Source of the DNA: Arenimonas caeni
GTDB taxonomy: Bacteria > Pseudomonadota > Gammaproteobacteria > Xanthomonadales > Xanthomonadaceae
Reading direction: 5' to 3'
DNA: 64,000 nt
Assembly: GCF_003024235.1 (NCBI RefSeq)
Contig: NZ_KZ679084.1
Span: forward strand, 248,001-312,000
The first letter of the stretch is position 1, and every line of letters starts with the position of its first letter. Of the stretch, positions 27,748 to 35,642 are shown piece after piece. The notes below the pieces were generated by a model, which was not told where the DNA came from, made no database searches, and saw nothing but the letters and a program-made list of their open reading frames with translations. Position numbers and translations under genes: made by a program.

Positions 27748-29052
27748 TCAGTCGAGCGACTGGTACTCAGGGAAGCTGATGGTGGCGGTGGTGCCCTTGC
27801 CCGGCCGGCTCTCCAGCCGCACCGGCCAGCCGTAGCGGGCCGACAGGCGCTGGACGATGGACAGGCCGATGCCCTGCCCCTCCTTGTTGTGCTGGCCGCC
27901 CCGGAAGAAGGGTTCGAACACGCGCGCCAGCTGGGCCTCGTCCATGCCGATGCCGGTGTCGGCCACCGACACCTGGCCGGGCTCGACGGTGACGGTGATG
28001 CGGCCCTCGTCGGTGTAGTGGCAGGCGTTGCGCAGCAGGTTGCCCACCATCACCGACAGCACCCGCGCCGGCGCATGCAGGCGGAAGCCGCCGTGGCGCA
28101 CGCAGCTGATCTGCACCGGCTTGCCGGCCAGCAGCATCCGCGCCTTCTCGACCTCTTCCGCGACCACGTCGCAGACGTCGAAGTCGTCGTCGGGCAGGCC
28201 GGTGTCGCCCTCGCGGGCCAGGATGAGGAAGGCCTCGATCAGCGCCTCCATGTCGCGGCCGGCGCCCTGGATGCGGCCCAGGGCCTTGCGCGACATCGGC
28301 GAGAGCTTGTCGTCGGCGGCCATCATGTCGCCGGCCACGCGGATCACGGTCAGCGGCGTGCGCAGCTCGTGCGAGGCGTCGCGGGTGAAGTCGCGCTCGC
28401 GCTCGACGAAGCTTTCGATGCGGCTGGCGAAGTCATGCAGCGACTGCGCCAGCACCAGGGTCTCGCCCTCGACGTCGGTGGGCAGGTTCTCGGGCTTGAG
28501 GATGGCCGATTCGGGCTGTTTCGGGTCCCAGCGCTGCACCTGCGAGGCCAGCCAGATCACCGGCGACACCGCCCGTTTCGAGGCGCGGTAGGTGGTCCAG
28601 GCGATCACGTAGATCACCACCAGCACGATCGCCAGCGGCGCCATGCCGAACCAGAAGGCCAGGCTGTCGACCTGCTCCTGCTTGAACAGCAGGTACAGAC
28701 GCCGGCCCTGGCGGTCCTCCTCCACCAGCACCAGCGAACCGCCCTGGGCGCGCGGCAGGGCGTGGAAACCCACGGGCAGGCCGCGGATGTCGGCCGGCAC
28801 GCGCGGGTTGTCGCCGCCGGCCGCCACCAGATAGCCGGTCATGTTGTAGGTGTCGGGCACGTCCGCGCCCGGGTCGGCGTGCAACCGCTGCCAGTAGTGC
28901 CGGGCCTCCTCCTGCAGCGCGGTCTGGATCAGCACGTGCTTGAGCACGGCCGAGGCGCCGTACACACCCAGCACCGCGGCGAAGCTGATCGCCGCGGCTT
29001 GCAGGATGAAGACGGTCCAGATCTTGCGGCGCAGGCCCTTGCGGTGCGGCAT
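27748..29052 (-). CDS. Sensor histidine kinase
   Basis: A 434-residue transmembrane kinase. Membrane helices at about 10-34 and 132-154 frame a small periplasmic sensor of about 95 residues. HisKA has phospho-accepting His228 (RDASHELRTPL), the ATPase N box has Asn342 (GNLLRNACHY), and G boxes follow (ADTGIGM, GQGIGLSIV). It starts 3 bp after the response-regulator stop and ends 75 bp before the adaptor gene, so it likely regulates this MacAB-like pump. The signal is unknown. Confidence 0.92.
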   Translation of the reverse strand: MPHRKGLRRKIWTVFILQAAAISFAAVLGVYGASAVLKHVLIQTALQEEARHYWQRLHADPGADVPDTYNMTGYLVAAGGDNPRVPADIRGLPVGFHALPRAQGGSLVLVEEDRQGRRLYLLFKQEQVDSLAFWFGMAPLAIVLVVIYVIAWTTYRASKRAVSPVIWLASQVQRWDPKQPESAILKPENLPTDVEGETLVLAQSLHDFASRIESFVERERDFTRDASHELRTPLTVIRVAGDMMAADDKLSPMSRKALGRIQGAGRDMEALIEAFLILAREGDTGLPDDDFDVCDVVAEEVEKARMLLAGKPVQISCVRHGGFRLHAPARVLSVMVGNLLRNACHYTDEGRITVTVEPGQVSVADTGIGMDEAQLARVFEPFFRGGQHNKEGQGIGLSIVQRLSARYGWPVRLESRPGKGTTATISFPEYQSLD

Positions 29053-29055
29053 CGA

Positions 29056-29769
29056 TCAGGCCGCCGGCGGCGCGTCGAGGTCGGCGATGCGATAGCCGGC
29101 GGTCTGCACGGTATGCAGCAGCGGGCGGTCGAAGGGCCGGTCGATGGCCTTGCGCAGGTTGTAGAGGTGGCTGCGCAGGGTGTCGGAATCAGGCAGGCCG
29201 TCGCCCCAGATCTCGCGCTCGATGTCGCGGCGGGTCACCACGCGCGGCGATTCGCGCATCAGGATGGTGAGCAGGCGCAGTCCGATCGGCGAGAGCTGGA
29301 TCTCCTGGCCGGCGCGGGTGACGCGCAGGCTGGCGGTGTCGAGCACCAGGTCGGCCACCTTGAGCACCTCGGCGCTGACCTGGCGGCGGTCGCGGCGGAT
29401 CAGGGCGCGCACGCGGGCCTCGAGCTCCTGGATGGCGAAGGGCTTGACCAGGTAGTCGTCGGCGCCGGCCTCCAGGCCCACGACCTTGTCGTTGAGGGTG
29501 TCGCGGGCGGTGAGCATCAGCACCGGCGTGGACTTCTTGGCCTCGTTGCGCAGGCGCCGGCAGACTTCCAGGCCGTCCATGCGCGGCAGCATCAGGTCGA
29601 GCACGACCACGTCGTAGCTGTTGTCGGCCGCCAGGCGGTAGCCGTCCATGCCGTCGGTGGCGTAGTCGACGCCGAAGCCCTTGGACTCGAGGTATTCGCC
29701 GACCATTTCGGACAGGTTGCGGTTGTCCTCCACCACCAGGATCAGGCCAGCCGGGTCATCGCGTCGCAT
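29056..29769 (-). CDS. OmpR-family response regulator
   Basis: A 237-residue regulator with an N-terminal receiver (Asp58 in VVVLDLMLPRMDG, Lys109 in YLVKPF) and a C-terminal winged helix (about 135-232) with the family pattern SDTLRSHLYNLRKAID. ATG 29769 has the ribosome site AGGAGACC. It is first in the run regulator-kinase-adaptor-ATPase-permease. Three CTTCACA boxes just upstream are candidate self-regulatory sites. Confidence 0.94.
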   Translation of the reverse strand: MRRDDPAGLILVVEDNRNLSEMVGEYLESKGFGVDYATDGMDGYRLAADNSYDVVVLDLMLPRMDGLEVCRRLRNEAKKSTPVLMLTARDTLNDKVVGLEAGADDYLVKPFAIQELEARVRALIRRDRRQVSAEVLKVADLVLDTASLRVTRAGQEIQLSPIGLRLLTILMRESPRVVTRRDIEREIWGDGLPDSDTLRSHLYNLRKAIDRPFDRPLLHTVQTAGYRIADLDAPPAA

Positions 29770-29785
29770 TGGGGTCTCCTCGGGA

Positions 29786-29849
29786 TGTGAAGATAACGTC
29801 TTCAGCTTTGTGAAGAGTAGACGCCAGGGGCGGTGAGCCGGATGTGAAG
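29786..29849 (-). promoter_or_regulatory. Three direct CTTCACA boxes upstream of the efflux regulator
   Basis: On the minus strand CTTCACA occurs at 29843-29849, 29809-29815 and 29786-29792, all in the same direction toward the regulator gene. Spacings are 34 and 23 bp, close to whole helical turns. OmpR-type regulators bind direct repeats of 6-7 bp half-sites, so these may be sites for the product of the gene 20 bp downstream. The spacing is wider than the classical 11 bp. Confidence 0.4.
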
Positions 29850-29954
29850 CCGGCGGCAAGGGGGGGTCAAGGCCGGAGCCGCCCGGGGTCGGGTGCAATT
29901 CGGGAGCCGGGGTCGGAGGTAATTTGCCCCGGCGCATCTGGCGGCCGGCACGCC

Positions 29955-30024
29955 GGGGACGGGTGCAATTTGCCCTGGGCATCTGGCGGATCCGACGCGG
30001 CCGGAGCAAATTGCACCCGTCCCC
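29955..30024. repeat. Intergenic inverted repeat with perfect 19-bp arms
   Basis: GGGGACGGGTGCAATTTGC (29955-29973) and its exact reverse complement (30006-30024) are separated by 32 bp, just before the DUF486 gene. Related half-units GGGTCGGGTGCAATTCGG (29886-29903) and GGGGTCGGAGGTAATTTGCC (about 29909-29928) lie upstream, so it is a repeat cluster. Such sequences recall REP-like mobile repeats of proteobacteria. The 273-bp gap 29770-30042 holds this cluster and the CTTCACA boxes, with no gene. Confidence 0.75.
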
Positions 30025-30042
30025 ACCCACCCGCCCCGCCCC

Positions 30043-30393
30043 ATGCCCGCCAACTTCAGCGCCTACGCCACCCCCGTCCTCCTGCTGGTGCTGTCGAACG
30101 TCTTCATGACCTTCGCCTGGTACGGGCACCTGAAGTTCAAGTCCAGCCCGATCTGGATCGTCATCTTCGCCAGCTGGGGCATCGCCTTCTTCGAGTACTG
30201 CCTGCAGGTGCCGGCCAACCGGCTCGGGCACGCGGTCTACAGCGCGCCCCAGCTCAAGGGCATGCAGGAAATCATCACCCTGCTCGTCTTCGCCGGCTTC
30301 TCGGTCTGGTACCTGGGCGAGCAGATCAAGTGGAACCACGTGGCGGGCTTCGCCCTGATCGTGGTCGCCGCGTTCCTGATCTTCTGGGAGTGA
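30043..30393 (+). CDS. DUF486 (DMT superfamily) membrane protein
   Basis: A 116-residue protein with four membrane helices of the DUF486 family, small members of the drug/metabolite transporter superfamily. The segment TFAWYGHLKFK followed by FFEYCLQVPANRLG (about residues 43-56) is the family hallmark. Function is unknown. It stands alone on the plus strand behind a repeat cluster. Confidence 0.9.
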   Translation: MPANFSAYATPVLLLVLSNVFMTFAWYGHLKFKSSPIWIVIFASWGIAFFEYCLQVPANRLGHAVYSAPQLKGMQEIITLLVFAGFSVWYLGEQIKWNHVAGFALIVVAAFLIFWE

Positions 30394-30397
30394 GGGG

Positions 30398-30421
30398 GTC
30401 GGGCCCGGAGGCCCTCCTGCA
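30398..30421 (-). repeat. REP-like unit 3 (inverted)
   Basis: On the minus strand it reads TGCAGGAGGGCC followed by TCCGGGCCCGAC, the same unit as at 18761 and 34829. It fills the 40-bp gap between the convergent DUF486 and mazG genes and may serve as a bidirectional transcript end. Confidence 0.7.
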
Positions 30422-30433
30422 GGGGCGGCGGGG

Positions 30434-31282
30434 CTAGAGACCTTCGGCCTTGGCGCGGTTCCAGTAGGCGTCCTGGGCCTCGAGCGGCAGCGAGGAGAGC
30501 TCGACGCCCTCGGCGGCGGCCAGCTGCTCCATGCGCCGGAAGCGGCGCTCGAACTTGGCGTTGGCGCGGCGCAGCGCAGCGCCGAAGTCGACCTTTGCGT
30601 GGCGGGTGAGGTTGGCCACCACGAACAGCACGTCGCCCAGTTCGTCCTCGAGCCGGTCGCGCGCCGCGGCATCGGCCGGGTCGGCGGCGACGGCGTCGAA
30701 CTCGGCGCGCACTTCCTCGATTTCCTCGTGCAGCTTGGCGATCACCGGCGCCGGGCCCGGCCAGTCGAAGCCGAGCGTGGCGGCGCGCTTTTGCAGCTTC
30801 ACCGCCCGCTGCCACTCCGGCAGGCCGCGCGAGATGCCGGCGAGCACGCTGGTGTCGGTATCGCCGCGGGCGGCGCGCTCGCGGCGCTTGTGCTCCTCCC
30901 AGGCCACGGTCTGCGCCTCGGCACTTTCCACGGCCATGTCGCCATCGCGGGTATCGCCAGCCACCGCACGCTCTTGGGCTGTAAACACATGCGGATGCCG
31001 GCGCAGCATCTTGTCGCGGATGGCCGCCACCACATCGCCGAAGCCGAAATACCCGCCCTCCTCCGCCATGCGGGCGTGGAAGACCACCTGCAGCAGCAGG
31101 TCGCCCAGCTCGTCCTTCAGGTCGGGCAGGTCGCCGCGGTCGATGGCATCGGCGACTTCGTAGGCTTCCTCGATGGTGTAGGGCGCGATGGAGGCGAAGT
31201 CCTGCTGCAGGTCCCAGGGGCAGCCGCCCTCGGGGTCGCGCAGGCGCGCCATGATGGCCAGCAGCTCGGCGATGTCAGCCAC
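30434..31282 (-). CDS. mazG: Nucleoside triphosphate pyrophosphohydrolase MazG
   Basis: A 282-residue two-domain MazG that hydrolyses nucleoside triphosphates to monophosphates. The N-terminal domain has CPWDLQQDFASIAPYTIEEAYE (about 21-42) and metal-binding DELGDLLLQVVFHA (57-70). The C-terminal domain repeats the pattern in LEDELGDVLFVVANL. The start overlaps the cysQ stop by 8 bp. mazG, cysQ and nudE form one overlapping minus-strand operon devoted to nucleotide housekeeping. Confidence 0.94.
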   Translation of the reverse strand: MADIAELLAIMARLRDPEGGCPWDLQQDFASIAPYTIEEAYEVADAIDRGDLPDLKDELGDLLLQVVFHARMAEEGGYFGFGDVVAAIRDKMLRRHPHVFTAQERAVAGDTRDGDMAVESAEAQTVAWEEHKRRERAARGDTDTSVLAGISRGLPEWQRAVKLQKRAATLGFDWPGPAPVIAKLHEEIEEVRAEFDAVAADPADAAARDRLEDELGDVLFVVANLTRHAKVDFGAALRRANAKFERRFRRMEQLAAAEGVELSSLPLEAQDAYWNRAKAEGL

Positions 31283-32075
31283 GGCCGCCCTCGCCCAGCC
31301 AGTCGCGCCACGGCAGCCCGGCGTCGCCGAGCGCGATGAAGTGCGGGTTGAGGATGTCCTGCTTGCGGTTGTAGTCGAGCGGTGTGCCGTCCAGACGCAG
31401 CACCGCGCCGCCGGCGGCCTCGAGCACGCACTGGGCGGCGGCGGTGTCCCACTCGCTGGTGGGGCCGAAGCGCGGGTAGACGTCGATGACGCCCTCGGCG
31501 ATGCGGCAGAACTTCAGCGACGAACCCAGGCCGTGGCGCTCGGTCTCGCCCATGCGCGCCAGCGCGGCGGCGGTGCGTTCGTCCAGGTGCGAACGGCTGG
31601 CGGCCACACGCAGCGGCGCGGTGGCCGGGCGGCGGGTGGCCAGGCGGCGGTCGTCGCCGGCCTCGCGCAGCCAGGCGCCTTCGCCCTGCAGGCCGTGCAG
31701 CAGGTAGTCGAACACCGGCGCGTACACCACGCCCAGGACCGGCCGCCCGCCTTCGATGAGCGCGATGTTGACGGTGAACTCGCCGTTGCGCTTGACGAAC
31801 TCGCGGGTGCCGTCGAGCGGGTCGACCAGCCAGTGCCGGGTCCAGGTGCGGCGCACCGACCACGGGATGTCGGCGTCCTCCTCGCTGAGCACGGGGATGT
31901 CGGGCGAGAGCGCGCGAAGCCCGGCGACGATGAGCCGGTGCGAGGCCAGGTCGGCCTGGGTCAGCGGGGAGTCGTCGGCCTTGGCCTCGACGCTGAACTC
32001 GCGCCCGTAGACCTCGAGGATCGCGGCCCCGGCCTCGCGGGCCAGGCCGATGCAGGCCTCGCGCAGTTCCTTCAC
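31275..32075 (-). CDS. cysQ: 3'(2'),5'-bisphosphate nucleotidase CysQ
   Basis: A 266-residue inositol-monophosphatase-fold enzyme that hydrolyses phosphoadenosine phosphate (PAP), a by-product of sulfate assimilation. The lithium-sensitive metal site is complete: Glu66 in VLSEED, DPLDGT (residues 85-90) and the later EWDTAAA. The GTG start at 32075 overlaps the nudE stop as GTGA and directly precedes the conserved first helix, so it is preferred over an upstream ATG lying inside nudE. Confidence 0.93.
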   Translation of the reverse strand: MKELREACIGLAREAGAAILEVYGREFSVEAKADDSPLTQADLASHRLIVAGLRALSPDIPVLSEEDADIPWSVRRTWTRHWLVDPLDGTREFVKRNGEFTVNIALIEGGRPVLGVVYAPVFDYLLHGLQGEGAWLREAGDDRRLATRRPATAPLRVAASRSHLDERTAAALARMGETERHGLGSSLKFCRIAEGVIDVYPRFGPTSEWDTAAAQCVLEAAGGAVLRLDGTPLDYNRKQDILNPHFIALGDAGLPWRDWLGEGGRG

Positions 32076-32617
32076 CCTCGTTCCTTCAGCAGTTCGCGCA
32101 CGATGAACAGCGCCGCCAGCGAGCGGCCCTCGGAGCACTCCTCGCGCAGCATCAGCTCGTGCAGGCGGTCGAGCCGCCAGGGCACCACCTCGAGTTCCTC
32201 GGGTTCGTCGCCGGGCAGGCGCTCGGGGTAGAGGTCCTCGGCAAGCACCAGCTGGATCTGGTGGCTCATGTAGGTGGGCGCAAGGGTGATCGAGCGCACC
32301 TGGGTGAGCTTGCGCGCGCCCATGCCCACCTCTTCCTTGAGCTCGCGGTTGGCGGCCTCTTCGACCGTCTCACCGGCGTCCATGCGGCCCTTGGGCAGGC
32401 CCAGTTCGTAGCGGTGGGTGCCGGCGGCGTACTCGCGGATCAGCAGCACGGTGCCCGGCTCGGGCACGGCGGCGATGATCACCGAGCCGTGGCCGCCGCT
32501 GACCAGGCGCTGGTAGCGCCGGCGCTCGCCGTTGCTGAACTCCAGGTCCAGGATCTCCCGGCGGCCGTTCTCGAGCGGCTGTGCTTCGCGGGCGTGGATG
32601 GTCGGCAGGGGGCGCAT
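32072..32617 (-). CDS. nudE: ADP compounds hydrolase NudE (Nudix)
   Basis: A 181-residue Nudix hydrolase for ADP-ribose, NADH and similar dinucleotides. The complete Nudix box spans residues 77-98, with Gly77, the REL core and the EEVG end in place. The N-terminal LENGRREILDLEFSNGERR resembles NudE. The ATG has no Shine-Dalgarno but a TAGAAT box exactly 6 nt upstream. It is divergent from bioA with 75 bp between the starts. Confidence 0.93.
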   Translation of the reverse strand: MRPLPTIHAREAQPLENGRREILDLEFSNGERRRYQRLVSGGHGSVIIAAVPEPGTVLLIREYAAGTHRYELGLPKGRMDAGETVEEAANRELKEEVGMGARKLTQVRSITLAPTYMSHQIQLVLAEDLYPERLPGDEPEELEVVPWRLDRLHELMLREECSEGRSLAALFIVRELLKERG

Positions 32618-32623
32618 CCCTTG

Positions 32624-32629
32624 ATTCTA
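32624..32629 (-). promoter_or_regulatory. TAGAAT box 6 nt before the nudE ATG
   Basis: On the minus strand TAGAAT, then exactly 6 nt, then the nudE ATG. In this case no gene lies directly upstream on the same strand, so the box is very likely a real -10 element and would give a leaderless nudE-cysQ-mazG transcript. Confidence 0.6.
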
Positions 32630-32692
32630 GCCGGTGCCGGGGTTGCCGTCCCGGCGTTGGACAGGCGCGGCCGCGGCGCGGATCATCCGCGC

Positions 32693-34087
32693 ATGGACAG
32701 CCCCACCGAATTCGCCCGCCTGGACGCGGCGGCCTGGCGCGAGCGCGACCTGGCCAGCGTCTGGCACCCCTGCACCCAGATGAAGGAACACCCGGGCACC
32801 CTGCCCCTGGTGCCGATCCGGCGCGGCCGCGGCGCCTGGCTCGAAGGCGTGGACGGCAAGCGCTACCTGGACGCCGTCAGCAGCTGGTGGACCAACCTGT
32901 TCGGCCACGCCGAGCCGCGCATCGCCGCCGCCATCGCCCGCCAGGCCGGCGAGCTCGAGCACGTGATCTACGCCGGCTTCTCGCACGAGCCCGGCCTGCG
33001 CCTGGCCGAGTCCCTGCTGGCGGTGGCGCCGCGCCAGGCCGGCCGCGCGCCGCTGGCGAAGGTGTTCTACGCCGACAACGGCTCGGCGGCGATCGAAGTG
33101 GCGCTGAAGATGAGCTTCCACAGCCACCTCAACCGCGGAGACGGCAAGCGCACGCGCTTCGTCGCCCTGACCGGCAGCTACCACGGCGAGACCCTGGGCG
33201 CGCTGTCGATGGGCGACATCCCGCTCTACCGCCGGGTGTACGCGCCGCTGCTGCTTGAGCCGCTGTTCGCGCCCTCGCCCGACGCCTTCGAGGCCGAACC
33301 GGGCGAGTCGGCCGAGGCCTGCGCGCTGCGCCGCGCCGACCAGCTGGCGGCGATCTTCGAGGCCCACCCGGGCGAGATCAGCGCGCTCATCCTCGAGCCG
33401 CTGGTGCAGTGCGCCGGCGGCATGCGCATGTTCCACCCGGCCTACCTGCGGCGCGCGCGCGAGATCTGCGACGCGCACGGCGCGCACCTGATCGCCGACG
33501 AGATCGCGGTCGGCTTCGGCCGCACCGGCACCCTGTTCGCCTGCGAGCAGGCGTCGATCGCGCCGGATTTCCTGTGCCTGTCCAAGGGCCTGACCGGCGG
33601 CTTCATGCCGCTGTCGGCGGTGCTCACGACCCAGCACGTCTATGAGTCCTTCCTCGACGATTCGCGCGAGCGCGCCTTCCTGCATTCGCACAGCTACAGC
33701 GGCAATCCGCTGGCCTGCGCGGCGGCGCTGGCCTCGCTGGCGATCTTCGACGAGGACGACGTGCTGGCGCGCAACCGCCGCACCGCCGCGCGCATGGGCG
33801 AACTGGCGGCGCCGCTGGGCGCGCATCCGCGCGTGGCGCAGGTGCGCCAGACCGGCATGATCCTGGCCATCGAAACCCGCGCCGCCAGCGGCGAGGACGG
33901 CACCGCCGTGGAGATCGCCGGCCGCGCCGGCCTGCGCGCCTACCGGCACGCGATCGAACGCGGGGTGGTGCTGCGCCCGCTGGGCGACGTGCTGTACTGG
34001 ATGCCGCCCTACTGCGTCGGCGAGGAAGAACTGGTGCACCTGGCCGACGTCACCACCACGGCACTGGAGGAGGCCACGCGGCCATGA
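32693..34087 (+). CDS. bioA: Adenosylmethionine-8-amino-7-oxononanoate aminotransferase BioA
   Basis: A 464-residue class III aminotransferase that makes 7,8-diaminopelargonate in biotin synthesis with SAM as amino donor. WHPCTQMKEHP (residues 25-35), the N-terminal SSWWTNLFGH and the PLP-lysine Lys298 (CLSKGLTGG) are characteristic of BioA, as is the conserved Tyr in TGSYHGET. It overlaps rsmE by ATGA. I saw no BirA operator in the short upstream region. Other bio genes are not in the window. Confidence 0.94.
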   Translation: MDSPTEFARLDAAAWRERDLASVWHPCTQMKEHPGTLPLVPIRRGRGAWLEGVDGKRYLDAVSSWWTNLFGHAEPRIAAAIARQAGELEHVIYAGFSHEPGLRLAESLLAVAPRQAGRAPLAKVFYADNGSAAIEVALKMSFHSHLNRGDGKRTRFVALTGSYHGETLGALSMGDIPLYRRVYAPLLLEPLFAPSPDAFEAEPGESAEACALRRADQLAAIFEAHPGEISALILEPLVQCAGGMRMFHPAYLRRAREICDAHGAHLIADEIAVGFGRTGTLFACEQASIAPDFLCLSKGLTGGFMPLSAVLTTQHVYESFLDDSRERAFLHSHSYSGNPLACAAALASLAIFDEDDVLARNRRTAARMGELAAPLGAHPRVAQVRQTGMILAIETRAASGEDGTAVEIAGRAGLRAYRHAIERGVVLRPLGDVLYWMPPYCVGEEELVHLADVTTTALEEATRP

Positions 34088-34821
34088 GGACCATCCGCTG
34101 CTACATCGACGCGCCGCTTTCGCCCGGCGCCGTGGTGGCCCTGCCCGAGGAAGCCACGGCGCACCTGGTGCGCGTGCTTCGGCTGGCGCCGGGCGACGTC
34201 GTGAACCTGTTCAATGGCGACGGCCACGACTACCCGGCCGAACTGGTTTCGGCGGCCAGGCGCGGCGCCGAGGCGCGCGTCGTTTCCGCCGTGGCGCTGG
34301 CCAACGAGTCGCCGCTGCGCATCACCCTGGCCCAGGGCATCGCCCGCGGCGAGAAGATGGACCTGGTGCTGCAGAAGGCCACCGAGCTGGGCGTGGCGGC
34401 CTTCGCCCCGGTCAGCACCGAGCGCACCGAGGTGCGCCTCGACGCCGAACGCGCCGGCAAGCGGCTGGCGCACTGGCAGGGCGTGGTGCAGGCCGCCTGC
34501 GGGCAGAGTGGCCGCGCGCGCCTGCCGGCCCTGGCCGAGCCGTGCACGCTGGCGGCCTACGCGGCGGCCGAAGACGCGTCGGTCAGGCTGGCCCTCGACC
34601 CGGACGGCGAACTCGACCTGCGCAGCCTGGCCCTGCCGCCCGGCGCCACGGTGGCGCTGCTGGTGGGCCCGGAAGGCGGCCTGTCGGAACGCGACCTGGC
34701 CACGGCCCGCGCCGCCGGCTTCCGCGGCCTGCGCCTCGGCCCGCGCATCCTGCGCACCGAAACCGCCGGCCTCGCCGCCATCGCCGCCCTGCAGGCCCTG
34801 CACGGCGACCTCGCCTTCTAG
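34084..34821 (+). CDS. rsmE: 16S rRNA (uracil1498-N3)-methyltransferase RsmE
   Basis: A 245-residue SPOUT-fold methyltransferase acting on U1498 of 16S rRNA. An N-terminal PUA-like domain (about 1-70) is followed by the knotted SAM site VALLVGPEGGLSERDL (about 194-209) and LRTETAGLAAIAAL (about 223-236). The start overlaps bioA. A REP-like unit and a dispersed palindrome lie directly after the stop. Confidence 0.94.
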   Translation: MRTIRCYIDAPLSPGAVVALPEEATAHLVRVLRLAPGDVVNLFNGDGHDYPAELVSAARRGAEARVVSAVALANESPLRITLAQGIARGEKMDLVLQKATELGVAAFAPVSTERTEVRLDAERAGKRLAHWQGVVQAACGQSGRARLPALAEPCTLAAYAAAEDASVRLALDPDGELDLRSLALPPGATVALLVGPEGGLSERDLATARAAGFRGLRLGPRILRTETAGLAAIAALQALHGDLAF

Positions 34822-34828
34822 GCCCCCG

Positions 34829-35021
34829 TGTGGGAGGGCCTCCGGGCCCGACTGCCTGTGCGCTGCTGACCCTTCCAGCCGGATGTTTGGCGGAGTGGCG
34901 CCGCCGCGCACGCGTACGACTCGCCGTCCGGCCGCGCGCAAGCGTCATCCATGACCAGCTTACGGCCGCGCGTTGCGGACATCCTGTCCTCCACTCCGTC
35001 GAGTCGTACGCGTGCACGCCG
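34829..35021 (+). repeat. Dispersed palindromic element, copy A (includes REP unit 4)
   Basis: Begins with a REP unit (34829-34853) and contains perfect 16-bp inverted arms GCACGCGTACGACTCG (34908-34923) and 35000-35015, separated by 76 bp. From about 34889 to 35021 it differs from the reverse complement of 49207-49339 at only two positions by eye, so it is a recently spread element. No coding gene was seen in the gap 34822-35143. Confidence 0.85.
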
Positions 35022-35143
35022 TCGCTCCGATTGGCGTGGGCGGCCTTCAGGGACGCGACGTGGCTGCTCTCTCGTCGTCCTCCACGGACGTGCGCTGGCT
35101 CTGGCCTTCCATTCGGCCCCGATGCTCCATCGAGGAGGTGGCG

Positions 35144-35620
35144 TCAGGCGGCGGCCTGGGCCTGGTCGAGGGCTTTCTGGATGAGGAGCTCGACGCTGAG
35201 CAGGTCGGGCACGACGGCTGCGTCGTCGTTGAGGGTGACGCGGGCGTGCACGCCCAGCGGCAGGTCCTTGATGTCGTGCGATTGCTTGAGCGCGGCGTCC
35301 GACACCGTGACCAGTCGCGGGAAGCCCTGCGAGAGCACGGCGAAGAAGGGCAGCTTGGAGTTGCCGCCCAGGGCCTTGAGCACGGCCACCTTGGCGCCCA
35401 TCTGGCCGCCCTCCTCCGACCAGCCGGCCAGGCGCGAGAACGACAGCAGCGGCAGGCGCCAGCCGCGCCAGCGCACGCGGCCAAGCAGCCACTCGGGCGC
35501 GTTGGCCACGGCCTCGGGATCCGAGAAGGTGATGACCTCGGCCACGCTCGCGTTGGGCAGCAGCAGGCGGCCGCCGGTCACCGAGATCAACACGCCGCGG
35601 ATGTCGCGCTGGGCGCTCAT
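35144..35620 (-). CDS. chpC: CheW-domain protein of the Pil-Chp system, ChpC-like
   Basis: A 158-residue protein made of one CheW-like domain (RGVLISVTGGRLLLPNASVAEV at about 8-29, RVRWRGWRLPLLSFSRLAG at 48-66). CheW proteins couple receptors to the CheA-type kinase. Its position as last gene of the pilG-pilI-pilJ-chpA-chpB-chpC run matches ChpC of Pseudomonas. It follows the chpB-like gene by 22 bp. Confidence 0.85.
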   Translation of the reverse strand: MSAQRDIRGVLISVTGGRLLLPNASVAEVITFSDPEAVANAPEWLLGRVRWRGWRLPLLSFSRLAGWSEEGGQMGAKVAVLKALGGNSKLPFFAVLSQGFPRLVTVSDAALKQSHDIKDLPLGVHARVTLNDDAAVVPDLLSVELLIQKALDQAQAAA

Positions 35621-35642
35621 GCCTTGCCTCCGGGAATCAGGT

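Noticed and set aside
29802-30053. Small open frames around the repeat cluster before the DUF486 gene
   Set aside because: They are composed of the repeated GGGGACGGGTGCAATTTGC units and show no protein-like pattern.
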